Source: Novosphingobium panipatense
Lineage (GTDB): Bacteria; Pseudomonadota; Alphaproteobacteria; Sphingomonadales; Sphingomonadaceae
Direction of reading: 5' to 3'
NCBI RefSeq assembly: GCF_002149965.1
Contig: NZ_MSQB01000025.1
Span: forward strand, 24,901-88,900
DNA: 64,000 nucleotides
Shown here: piece by piece, positions 26,459 to 33,340 of the stretch
How positions within the stretch are numbered: the stretch's first letter is position 1
Layout: each line of letters begins with the position of its first letter
Program-made: the position numbers and the translations under genes
The notes under the pieces: generated by a model
The model's database searches: none
Told to the model about the DNA's origin: nothing
The model's input: only the letters and a program-made list of their open reading frames with translations

Positions 26459-26500
26459 AAAACGAAAAACGCCGCGCCGACCCGAAGGTCAGCGCGGCGT
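26459..26500 (-). terminator. Rho-independent terminator of the HU gene
   Basis: ACGCCGCGC at 26469-26477 pairs perfectly with GCGCGGCGT at 26492-26500. On the reverse strand the stem is followed by a T-rich GTTTTTCGTTTTGG. It lies 43 bases beyond the HU stop and 65 bases beyond the convergent lipoprotein gene. Confidence 0.82.
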
Positions 26501-26542
26501 AATCATGTTCAGCCTGCGAGGCGTAGCAGGCTGCAAGGATGC

Positions 26543-26815
26543 TTAGTTTACAGCGTCCTTGAGGCCCTTGCCGGCCTTGAACTTCGGCTGAGCCGAAGCC
26601 TTGATTTCCATGGGCTCGCCGGTGCGCGGGTTACGGCCGGTCGAGGCCTTGCGCTTGGCGACCGAGAAAGTGCCGAAGCCGACGAGGCGAACTTCGTCGC
26701 CAGCCTTCAGCGCGCCGGTGACTGCGTCGAACACGCTTTCGACAGCCTTGGTGGCATCGCTACGGGTAAGACCGCTCGAGTCTGCAACGGCGCTGATGAG
26801 ATCGTTCTTGTTCAT
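26543..26815 (-). CDS. hup: DNA-binding protein HU
   Basis: This 90-residue HU/IHF-family protein starts MNKNDLISAVAD and has VRLVGFGTFSVAKR followed by GRNPRTGEPMEI, the DNA-binding arm with its intercalating proline. It bends and compacts DNA. It is monocistronic, with a terminator downstream and a candidate promoter about 75-100 bases upstream. Confidence 0.97.
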   Translation of the reverse strand: MNKNDLISAVADSSGLTRSDATKAVESVFDAVTGALKAGDEVRLVGFGTFSVAKRKASTGRNPRTGEPMEIKASAQPKFKAGKGLKDAVN

Positions 26816-27138
26816 TATGGGTACCCCCTAACCTTTCATTTGAATCGGATGTGACGGGATATTCGGATTCGCCTCTAAACGCGACGGAATTGAGCCGTTT
26901 TTACCCGCGCTGTCAAAGGCTAAACATGGCGGAAACGGGCACTTTATCGCGTTTTTCCGCCGTTCAGATGACAAATGCTGATTTGTGCAGTGCAGCATCC
27001 GGCGTGCGGCCGCCTTTCGGCGGCGCCCTATGAACTCCCGGAGCTTCCGATATTACCGCTTCAGCGGGCTTCTCGAAATCGCGCAGCAGAATCAATCGCG
27101 TACCGGCAGCGTCAGCCAACCACAAAATCAGGCAGGCA
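26816..27138. other. Gene-free stretch between the HU gene and the rplS terminator
   Basis: This AT-richer region holds the HU leader and promoter. The half nearer rplS (about 26965-27138) has a reverse-strand open frame without a ribosome binding site or recognisable domain, which I do not accept as a gene. A small hairpin, GCCGCC-TTT-GGCGGC, lies near 27009-27024. Confidence 0.5.
26888..26916 (-). promoter_or_regulatory. Candidate sigma-70-type promoter for the HU gene
   Basis: The reverse strand has a perfect -35 TTGACA (26911-26916) followed after 17 bases by the weak -10 TCAATT (26888-26893). This is about 73 bases upstream of the HU ATG. Only the -35 is strong. Confidence 0.4.
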
Positions 27139-27168
27139 CAAAAAAGGCGGTTCGAAAACGAACCGCCT
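27139..27168 (-). terminator. Rho-independent terminator of rplS
   Basis: AGGCGGTTCG at 27145-27154 pairs perfectly with CGAACCGCCT at 27159-27168 around an AAAA loop. On the reverse strand it is followed by TTTTTGTG. It lies 44 bases beyond the rplS stop. Confidence 0.88.
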
Positions 27169-27211
27169 CTCAAGTTGCCCGGCCCTGACGAGCCGGACAC
27201 ATGGCCGCAGC

Positions 27212-27580
27212 TTACGCCTGGGCGTCGTTGACACGGCGCTCGGCGATGCGAGCGCGCTTGCCGGTACGACCACGCAGGTAGTACAGCTTCGCACGACGCA
27301 CGACGCCGCGACGGACAACGGTGATCGAATCGATGTTCGGCGAGTAGAGCGGGAATACGCGCTCCACGCCTTCACCGAAGCTCATCTTGCGGACGGTGAA
27401 GTTCGAACCCATGCCACGGTTCGAGCGCGCGATGCACACGCCCTCGTAAGCCTGGACGCGGGTGCGGGTGCCTTCAACCACCTTCACGCCGACGCGGACG
27501 GTGTCGCCCGGACGGAAGGTCGGGATATCCTTGGCGGCCTTGGCAATTTCCTCGGCCTCGATCTGCTGAATCAGGTTCAT
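27212..27580 (-). CDS. rplS: 50S ribosomal protein L19
   Basis: This 122-residue protein shows PTFRPGDTVRVGVKVVEGTR, then AYEGVCIARSNRGMGSNFTVRK and VERVFPLYSPNIDSI, all typical of L19, which lies at the subunit interface. The start overlaps the trmD stop by 4 bases (ATGA), the classic trmD-rplS coupling. Confidence 0.98.
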   Translation of the reverse strand: MNLIQQIEAEEIAKAAKDIPTFRPGDTVRVGVKVVEGTRTRVQAYEGVCIARSNRGMGSNFTVRKMSFGEGVERVFPLYSPNIDSITVVRRGVVRRAKLYYLRGRTGKRARIAERRVNDAQA

Positions 27581-28323
27581 GAACCTAAGTCCTCGTTTTT
27601 GCGCCGCGCACCAGAGGCAGACTGGCCCCGAACGTCACTGCGACGTTCCCAAAGGTCCGGCCTGCGTGACCGTGTATCTTCCTCCGCCTTTTGTTTCCGC
27701 CAGGCGGCGATCTTCGCATGATCCCCCGATCGCAGCACTTCAGGGATCGTGCGCCCTTCCCATTCGGTGGGCCGGGTATATTGCGGGTATTCGAGAAGAC
27801 CGTCCTCGAACGATTCCTCGGTCCCGCTGGAAGCCGCGCCCATTACGCCGGGAAGCAGCCGAATGCAAGCGTCAAGCAGCAGGATTGCCGCGGGTTCGCC
27901 GCCCGAGAGCACCGCATCGCCCACCGACATCTCTTCCACCTGACGGCCGACGAAGATGCGCTCGTCGAAACCTTCGAAGCGGCCGCACAGGATGGTGACG
28001 CCGGGGCCGTCCGCCAGTTCGCGCACGCGTGCCTGCGAGATCGGCTTGCCGCGGGGGGTCATCGCGATGATCGGCGCATCGGGATTGATCGCACGGGCGT
28101 GGTCGATTGCAGCGGCCAGAACGTCCACCTTCAGCACCATGCCCGCACCGCCGCCTGCGGGCGTATCGTCCACGGTGCGGTGCTTGTCGGAGGCGAAATC
28201 GCGCATGTGGACGGGGTTCATGGCCCACTTGCCCTCCGCCAACGCCCTGCCCGCAAGGCTGACGCCGAGCGTGCCGGGGAACATCTCCGGGTAGAGGGTG
28301 AGGACGGTGGCGTTGAAAGTCAT
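27577..28323 (-). CDS. trmD: tRNA (guanine-37-N1)-methyltransferase
   Basis: This 248-residue SPOUT enzyme has the conserved DDTPAGGGAGMVLKVDV, then ILCGRFEGFDER and the C-terminal YPQYTRPTEWEG. It makes m1G37 and prevents frameshifting. The ATG at 28323 matches the family N terminus, TFNATVLTLYPEMF. In most bacteria rimM lies directly upstream; here a LysR gene and a small gene intervene. Confidence 0.97.
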   Translation of the reverse strand: MTFNATVLTLYPEMFPGTLGVSLAGRALAEGKWAMNPVHMRDFASDKHRTVDDTPAGGGAGMVLKVDVLAAAIDHARAINPDAPIIAMTPRGKPISQARVRELADGPGVTILCGRFEGFDERIFVGRQVEEMSVGDAVLSGGEPAAILLLDACIRLLPGVMGAASSGTEESFEDGLLEYPQYTRPTEWEGRTIPEVLRSGDHAKIAAWRKQKAEEDTRSRRPDLWERRSDVRGQSASGARRKNEDLGS

Positions 28324-28383
28324 GCCCCCGCGCAAAGCCCAAATTGGGGCCGGCGGCAAGGGGAAAGCACCGAATTTCGCCGT

Positions 28384-29298
28384 TCAGAGCGGTTCCCAGA
28401 CTTCCGCCGGCAGGAAAGCCCGGTCGATCGCGATCTCTTCGCGCAGCCATTCACGCAGACGCTCGATCTTGCGGACGCCCGCGCGGCTTTCCGAATGAAC
28501 CAGCCATTGCGCCGGGCCCGGATAATAGAGCGTCCCGAAAGGTTGCACGAGGCGCCCTGCGTCCAGTTCCGCACGCCAGAACAGCGGAGACATCAGCGCA
28601 ATGCCGAAACCTTCGCGCATCGCCGTCGCTTCCTGAAGCTGGTTGTCGAAGACGATCCCGGTACGCGGCGGCGGCGGTGTGCCGATGCCGTTAACGGCGA
28701 ACCAGCCTGCCCACCAACGGTCGTTCGGTGCGAATCGCTCTACGGATAACAAGTCTTCCGGTTTTTCGATGGCGTTCCTTTCGAGAAAAACCGGCGCGCA
28801 GATCGGGGAGAAATGCTGACGAAACAGAAAATCGGCGCGCAGCCCGTCCCACTTGCCGTAGCCCACGCGGATTGCCGCATCGTAAGGCGAGGTCGCCAGA
28901 TCGACGACTTCGTTGCTGAGCGACATGCGCACCGCCAGATCGGGATGGCGCAACTGGAAACGGCCGATCCGCTCGCTCAACCAGCTCGCCCCGATCGAAA
29001 CCGAGGCATTGAGCGACAGCACGTCTTCATCCTCGCTCCACACTGCGGCGAAGGCGTCGGTCATCGATGCGAAGGCCCCGGTGAGTGCCGGTAACAGGCG
29101 CCGCCCGACATCGGAGAGGCGCACCCTGCCCTTTTCACGCACGAACAGCGGCTTGCCGACGCGATCCTCCAACTGCCGGATCTGGTAGGAAACCGCCGCC
29201 TGCGTCATTGCCAGCTCTTCCGCCGCGCGCGAGAAATTCTCATGCCGCCCCGCCGCTTCGAAAGCGCGGATGGCAGTCAGGGGAGGAAGCCGATCCAT
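28384..29298 (-). CDS. LysR-family transcriptional regulator, GcvA-like
   Basis: This 304-residue protein has the N-terminal winged helix LPPLTAIRAFEAAGRHENFSRAAEELAMTQAAVS (about residues 4-37), followed by a type 2 periplasmic-binding-like effector domain. The PPLTAIRAFEAAGR start is typical of the GcvA/AmpR subgroup. No divergent target gene adjoins; the neighbour at 29400 is divergent but small. It sits inside the normally contiguous rimM-trmD block. Confidence 0.88.
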   Translation of the reverse strand: MDRLPPLTAIRAFEAAGRHENFSRAAEELAMTQAAVSYQIRQLEDRVGKPLFVREKGRVRLSDVGRRLLPALTGAFASMTDAFAAVWSEDEDVLSLNASVSIGASWLSERIGRFQLRHPDLAVRMSLSNEVVDLATSPYDAAIRVGYGKWDGLRADFLFRQHFSPICAPVFLERNAIEKPEDLLSVERFAPNDRWWAGWFAVNGIGTPPPPRTGIVFDNQLQEATAMREGFGIALMSPLFWRAELDAGRLVQPFGTLYYPGPAQWLVHSESRAGVRKIERLREWLREEIAIDRAFLPAEVWEPL

Positions 29299-29399
29299 CG
29301 CGGGATGATAAGGCAGCCTTATAGGTCATGCCAGAGGCTTTGTTGGCCTGGCGAAGGTCGATCCGGCAAGTTCCAACCATTGGATGGAGGAACCGGACA

Positions 29400-29717
29400 A
29401 TGCAGGATCAACACTTCATGCAGCAGTGGAATGCCGGGCACGACCGGTTTTCCGAAGAACTCGATCACGGCCTTGCCAAGAGGGTCGGGAAGATCGCGGC
29501 CCGCCTTCGCCGCCGGGTGCCGCAGCAGCACCGGCCGGAGCGGTGCGGGCAGGAAACGCAGTTGGCCCGCAAGGCCCGCCTGACATCGCTCGGCGTCATC
29601 GGCGGCGTTCTTGCCGGGGCAAGCCTGGGCATGGTGGCGCCGCTGGTGCTCGCGATAGACTGCCCACAGACGCCCTTCGAAGCGGCCCGCTTATGCACCC
29701 GGGCCGCGCTTACCTGA
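29400..29717 (+). CDS. Small membrane protein, unknown function
   Basis: This 105-residue protein has a polar N terminus with WNAGHDRFSEELDHGLAKRV, an Arg-rich region (about 35-60) and one C-terminal membrane helix at about 68-88 (LGVIGGVLAGASLGMVAPLV). GGAGG lies 9 bases before the ATG at 29400, a strong ribosome binding site. It is divergent from the LysR gene and convergent with rimM, sharing a bidirectional terminator with it. I do not recognise the family. Confidence 0.6.
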   Translation: MQDQHFMQQWNAGHDRFSEELDHGLAKRVGKIAARLRRRVPQQHRPERCGQETQLARKARLTSLGVIGGVLAGASLGMVAPLVLAIDCPQTPFEAARLCTRAALT

Positions 29718-29718
29718 A

Positions 29719-29750
29719 ACAAAAAGGCCGCCCCGAGGGGCGGCCTTTCG
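29719..29750. terminator. Bidirectional terminator between the small gene and rimM
   Basis: AAAGGCCGCCC at 29723-29733 pairs perfectly with GGGCGGCCTTT at 29738-29748 around a CGAG loop. A-rich and T-rich flanks serve the + strand gene and rimM. Confidence 0.85.
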
Positions 29751-29751
29751 T

Positions 29752-30273
29752 TCATTCTTCCGCGAAGACGGCGGTGATGACCAGGCGTTCGTGATCCCAT
29801 TCGGGAACGGCGGCGGGGATCATCGGCACCATGAAGCGGCGCCGCTTCCCGGTCCCTTGGCCATCCTCGCCTGCCGGACGCTCGATCTCGATCACGTCAC
29901 CCGCGCCGAAGTTCTCGACCGCGACGCAGATGCCGAGTTCGTCACCCGCGTCAGAGACCGCGCGCAGCCCCAGCAGGTCGGCGTGATAATATTCGCCTTC
30001 CTCCAGTTCCGGCATCGACGCGCGAGGAACGGTGAGCGCAGTACCGCGCAGCTTCTCGGCAGCCGTGCGATCCGGCACTTCCTCGAAACGCGCGATCGCG
30101 CCGCCCTTCCCGTCATCGCGCAGCTTGGCGAGCGTCAGGGTGGAATCGTTAAAGGCGCGGTAGCGCTTGAGCGCCGCCACGCCTTCACCGAACAGCTTGA
30201 GGCGAACCTCGCCCGTCACGCCGTGCGCGCCAGTGATGGCAGCGAGCGTGACGGGGCGGTCTTGACCAGCCAT
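29752..30273 (-). CDS. rimM: Ribosome maturation factor RimM
   Basis: This 173-residue protein has the N-terminal RimM barrel (VTLAAITGAHGVTGEVRLKLF) and the PRC-like C-terminal domain beginning EEGEYYHADLLGL. It assists assembly of the 30S head by binding S19. It follows rpsP by 18 bases. It is the end of its transcript because a terminator follows directly. Confidence 0.95.
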   Translation of the reverse strand: MAGQDRPVTLAAITGAHGVTGEVRLKLFGEGVAALKRYRAFNDSTLTLAKLRDDGKGGAIARFEEVPDRTAAEKLRGTALTVPRASMPELEEGEYYHADLLGLRAVSDAGDELGICVAVENFGAGDVIEIERPAGEDGQGTGKRRRFMVPMIPAAVPEWDHERLVITAVFAEE

Positions 30274-30291
30274 CTGGATCCGACCTGAAGC

Positions 30292-30720
30292 TTAGGCTTC
30301 GGTCGATTCCTCAGCAGCTGCTTCAGCAGGCGCTTCTTCAGCGGCCGGAGCGGCAGCAGCAGCGGCGGCAGCTTCTTCAGCTTCACGCAGCTTCTCGGCC
30401 TTTTCCTCGGCGCGGTCCTTGGCCTTCTGGCCCGGCTCGCCCTTCTTGGCGTTCACGGTAGCAGCGCGTTCCTTGATGCCGGCCTTGTCGAGCAGGCGGG
30501 CAACGCGGTCGGTCGGCTGAGCGCCAACGCCGAGCCAGTAACGCACGCGGTCTTCGACCAGACGGACGCGGTTTTCATCGTCCTTGGCGAGGATCGGGTT
30601 ATAGGTGCCGACCTGCTCAAGATACTTGCCGTCGCGCGGAGCGCGCGAGTTGGAGACGACGATCTTGTAGTAAGGACGCTTCTTCGCGCCACCGCGCGAC
30701 AGACGGATCGAAACGGACAT
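30292..30720 (-). CDS. rpsP: 30S ribosomal protein S16 with long C-terminal extension
   Basis: The first 80 or so residues are canonical S16 (SIRLSRGGAKKRPYYKIVV, then GKYLEQVGTYNP and RVRYWLGVGAQPTDRV). The remaining 60 residues are a low-complexity Lys/Glu then Ala/Glu tail, making 142 residues against about 80 in E. coli. Ala-rich S16 tails occur in alphaproteobacteria. It is the second gene of the ffh-rpsP-rimM set. Confidence 0.96.
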   Translation of the reverse strand: MSVSIRLSRGGAKKRPYYKIVVSNSRAPRDGKYLEQVGTYNPILAKDDENRVRLVEDRVRYWLGVGAQPTDRVARLLDKAGIKERAATVNAKKGEPGQKAKDRAEEKAEKLREAEEAAAAAAAAPAAEEAPAEAAAEESTEA

Positions 30721-30750
30721 TGCTCTACCTTTCCTTCAAATCTTCAAAAA

Positions 30751-32205
30751 TTACTTCTTAAGAAACTTGCCGAGATCGGGGCCACCGAGGCCCGGCATAC
30801 CGCCGCCTCCAAGACCGCCGCCGCCCAGGCCCCCACCAAGGCCGGGCATGGCGGCATCGAGGCCGCCCTTTCCGAACATCGCGGCCAGCCCCTTGAGGCC
30901 GCCCATCTTCTTGATCTGCTTCATGGCCTTGGACATCTCCTGGTGCATTTTCAGCAGCTTGTTGACGTCCTGGACATTGGTGCCCGAACCGTTGGCGACG
31001 CGGATCTTGCGCTTGGCGTTGAGCAGCGCGGGGTTGATGCGCTCCTTCGGAGTCATCGAACCGATGATAGCATCCATGCGCAGCAGCACGCGGTCGTCCA
31101 TGCCGGAGGCCTGCATCGCCGCCTTGGCCTTCTTCATGCCCGGCATCATGCCGGCCAGAGCGCCAAGGCCGCCCATCTTCTGCATCTGGCTGAGCTGCAT
31201 GCGCAGGTCGTTCATGTCGAACTTGCCCTGCTCCATGCGCTTGGCCAGCGCTTCGGCTTCCTCGACCTTGACCGCTTCGGCCGCCTTTTCGACGATCGAG
31301 ACGATATCACCCATGCCGAGGATGCGGTTGGCGACGCGGCTCGGGTGGAAGACCTCAAGGGCCTCCATCTTTTCGCCGGTGCCCGCAAACTTGATCGGCT
31401 TGCCGGTAACGGCCCGCATCGACAGCGCCGCACCGCCGCGCGCGTCACCGTCCATACGGGTGAGCACGACGCCGGTCAGATCGACTTCGCCGGCGAACGA
31501 CTGCGCGACGTTGACCGCGTCCTGACCTGTCAGCGAGTCGACCACGAGCAGCGTTTCACGGGGGTTCGAGATGGCGGCAACCGCCTTCATCTCGTCCATG
31601 AGCTGGGTATCGACGTGGAGACGGCCCGCGGTGTCGAGCAGCAGCACGTCCACGGCCTGAAGGCGGGCGGACTGCATCGCGCGGGTGGCGATCTCGGTCG
31701 GCTGCTGGCCGGCGATGATCGGCAAGGTGGCGACGCCGACCTGCTCACCCAGAACGCGAAGCTGTTCCTGCGCCGCCGGACGGTTGACGTCCAGCGAGGC
31801 CATAAGGACCTTCTTGCCCTGCTTCTCGCGCAGGAGGCGGGCGATCTTGGCGGTGCTGGTGGTCTTGCCCGAGCCCTGAAGGCCGACCATCATGATGACG
31901 ACCGGAGGCGCGGCGTTGAGATCGAGTTCGGCGGTCTCTTCGCCGCCCAGCATCTCGATCAGCGCGTCGTTGACGATCTTGACGACCTGCTGGCCGGGCG
32001 TGACCGACTTCAGGACCGACTGTCCGACAGCCTTTTCGGTAACCTGATCGACGAAGCGGCGCACGACGGGGAGCGCGACATCGGCTTCGAGCAGCGCGAT
32101 GCGCACTTCGCGCATGGCATCGCGAACGTCCTGCTCCTTGAGCGCGCCGCGGCCACGCAGCTTGTCGAAAACGCCGCCAAGACGATCCGAAAGGCTGTCG
32201 AACAT
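30751..32205 (-). CDS. ffh: Signal recognition particle protein Ffh
   Basis: This 484-residue GTPase has the N domain (1-85), G domain with P-loop GLQGSGKTT at 108-116 and LLLDTAGRLHVD, and a methionine-rich M domain (about 300-440) ending in a Gly-rich tail. It targets nascent membrane proteins to FtsY. The ATG at 32205 matches the family N terminus; a GTG four codons earlier is less likely. Tandem terminator-like repeats lie about 45 bases upstream. Confidence 0.97.
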   Translation of the reverse strand: MFDSLSDRLGGVFDKLRGRGALKEQDVRDAMREVRIALLEADVALPVVRRFVDQVTEKAVGQSVLKSVTPGQQVVKIVNDALIEMLGGEETAELDLNAAPPVVIMMVGLQGSGKTTSTAKIARLLREKQGKKVLMASLDVNRPAAQEQLRVLGEQVGVATLPIIAGQQPTEIATRAMQSARLQAVDVLLLDTAGRLHVDTQLMDEMKAVAAISNPRETLLVVDSLTGQDAVNVAQSFAGEVDLTGVVLTRMDGDARGGAALSMRAVTGKPIKFAGTGEKMEALEVFHPSRVANRILGMGDIVSIVEKAAEAVKVEEAEALAKRMEQGKFDMNDLRMQLSQMQKMGGLGALAGMMPGMKKAKAAMQASGMDDRVLLRMDAIIGSMTPKERINPALLNAKRKIRVANGSGTNVQDVNKLLKMHQEMSKAMKQIKKMGGLKGLAAMFGKGGLDAAMPGLGGGLGGGGLGGGGMPGLGGPDLGKFLKK

Positions 32206-32249
32206 GCCTAACTCCACTTTCGGCGGGCCACAGGACCAGCCAGAACGCC

Positions 32250-32338
32250 AAAAACGCCGGTGGGCGAAACCTCGCTGACCGGCGTGACAGAAACCTTATG
32301 CGAAAAACGCCGGCGGACGAAACCTCGTCGGCCAGCGT
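32250..32338 (-). terminator. Two tandem, diverged Rho-independent terminators after tRNA-Ala
   Basis: Copies at 32303-32338 and 32250-32285 are direct repeats (30 of 36 bases identical). On the reverse strand each forms a long stem around an AGGTTT loop, ACGCYGGY... to ...RCCGGCGT, followed by TTTTT. Several differences are paired and keep the stem (for example GCGA/TCGC versus ACGA/TCGT). They follow tRNA-Ala by about 70 bases and precede ffh. Confidence 0.78.
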
Positions 32339-32410
32339 ATCGCGTTTCCGCGAAACTGATATGTCGAAATAACCGAACGAAGAAAACTTTGAAAGGCTAT
32401 TTCTGTGAAA

Positions 32411-32486
32411 TGGTGGAGCCTAGCGGGATCGAACCGCTGACCTCCTGCATGCCATGCAGGCGCTCTCCCAGCTGAGCTAAGGCCCC
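32411..32486 (-). tRNA. tRNA-Ala (GGC anticodon)
   Basis: The reverse strand folds with acceptor GGGGCCT/AGGCTCC, A73 and encoded CCA. It includes the G3-U70 wobble that identifies tRNA-Ala. The anticodon stem CCTGC/GCAGG encloses ATGGCAT with anticodon GGC, and the T arm contains GGTTCGATCC. Confidence 0.97.
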
Positions 32487-32677
32487 ATTCACTTCATCGG
32501 ATCGACCTGGGAGGTTCGATCCGCTTCCCGCGCTTCGGCTAACGCCCCCGGTTGGGAGGCCGCCCTCTAGATGGGGTTCTCCGGACTGGCAAGAGGAAAT
32601 TTTCACGAGCCTGTCATTTTTCGAATGGAGGCCGGAAACGCGCGCTCCCGCCTTTCCATCGCCTTTCCCCATGCACC

Positions 32678-32757
32678 CCCGCTCATCCTGAGCCTGTCGA
32701 AGGATGGAGGCCTCCCGCCACGCCGCAGGGGGCTTCGACAAGCTCAGCCTGAGCGGG
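32678..32757. repeat. Inverted repeat of a dispersed-repeat type
   Basis: Arms 32678-32702 and 32733-32757 are reverse complements with 3 differences in 25 (core CTTCGACARGCTCAG, ending GAGCGGG). Intergenic repeats with this core are, to my knowledge, common in sphingomonad genomes. It lies in a gene-free region. Confidence 0.75.
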
Positions 32758-32782
32758 TTGAAAGCAATTATCCCAGAAGCGA

Positions 32783-32817
32783 GAAAGGGCGCGGCTGCCG
32801 AAGCGCCGCGCCCTTTC
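32783..32817. terminator. Strong hairpin terminator of the TIGR02300-type gene
   Basis: GAAAGGGCGCGGC at 32783-32795 pairs perfectly with GCCGCGCCCTTTC at 32805-32817, with a 9-base loop. It starts 24 bases beyond the stop of the reverse-strand gene at 32841. The U tract on that strand is only CTTTC-TCGC, so efficiency is uncertain. Confidence 0.65.
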
Positions 32818-32840
32818 CTGAATTCGATATCGGCCGAGCC

Positions 32841-33161
32841 TTACTCGTCGCGGTCGCCGTCGTCGTCGCCGCCGCCGATACCGAGATCGTCGTCACCGCC
32901 GAGGTCGACGTCGTTGTCCGGCGAATCACCGTCGTCGTCGATGTCCAGATCGTCTTCGGCGAGATCCGAATCCTCGGTCTCGACGGCTTCCTTCTTCTGG
33001 ATTTCCTCATAGGGAATCGGCTGCTTGGACTTCAGCACCGGCTCCGGGTGCCACGAATGGCCGCACTCGATGCAGGTGACCGGGTCATCCTTGCCCAGGT
33101 CGTAGAAGCGGGTGCCGCATTTCGGGCAGCCGTGCTTGGCGCCCCACTCAGGCTTTGCCAT
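32841..33161 (-). CDS. TIGR02300-type protein: zinc-ribbon-like head, acidic tail
   Basis: This 106-residue protein begins MAKPEWGAKHGCPKCGTRFYDLGKDD and continues CIECGHSWHPEP, giving two CXXC pairs that can bind zinc. The second half is almost entirely Asp/Glu/Gly and probably disordered. This matches the FYDLN-acid family found in alphaproteobacteria, whose function is not established. It is divergent from aroA. Confidence 0.85.
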   Translation of the reverse strand: MAKPEWGAKHGCPKCGTRFYDLGKDDPVTCIECGHSWHPEPVLKSKQPIPYEEIQKKEAVETEDSDLAEDDLDIDDDGDSPDNDVDLGGDDDLGIGGGDDDGDRDE

Positions 33162-33340
33162 GAAATGTCCTCATACTGCGCGCCCGAACGGTACGGGCGT
33201 GAATTCCGTGTCTTGATGGGAGGGCCGGCGCGCAAAATCAAGCGTCCCGGCTGCATCAGGGCGCGCGCCTTGCCATAGGCCGCCCCCGCTGTCAAAAGCC
33301 CGGCGATTTTGCGCCCCTCCAGTCTGAGAGAAGCACGCCC

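Larger units (their letters stand above)
32487..32840. other. 354-base gene-free stretch upstream of tRNA-Ala
   Basis: It contains the region immediately upstream of tRNA-Ala, an inverted repeat at 32678-32757 and the terminator of the gene at 32841. Small open frames here overlap the repeat and have no ribosome binding site. I see no gene. Confidence 0.6.

Noticed and set aside
26964..27200. 78-codon reverse-strand open frame upstream of the HU gene
   Set aside because: It overlaps the rplS terminator, has no ribosome binding site and shows no recognisable domain.
27577..28359. Upstream start of trmD giving a longer N terminus
   Set aside because: The extra 12 residues are absent from the TrmD family, and the ATG at 28323 sits at the conserved N terminus.
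32250..32338. Two repeats with a short spacer, considered as a minimal CRISPR array
   Set aside because: Only two copies, 17-base spacing, six differences concentrated in paired stem positions, T-rich tails and no cas genes. Terminators explain it.
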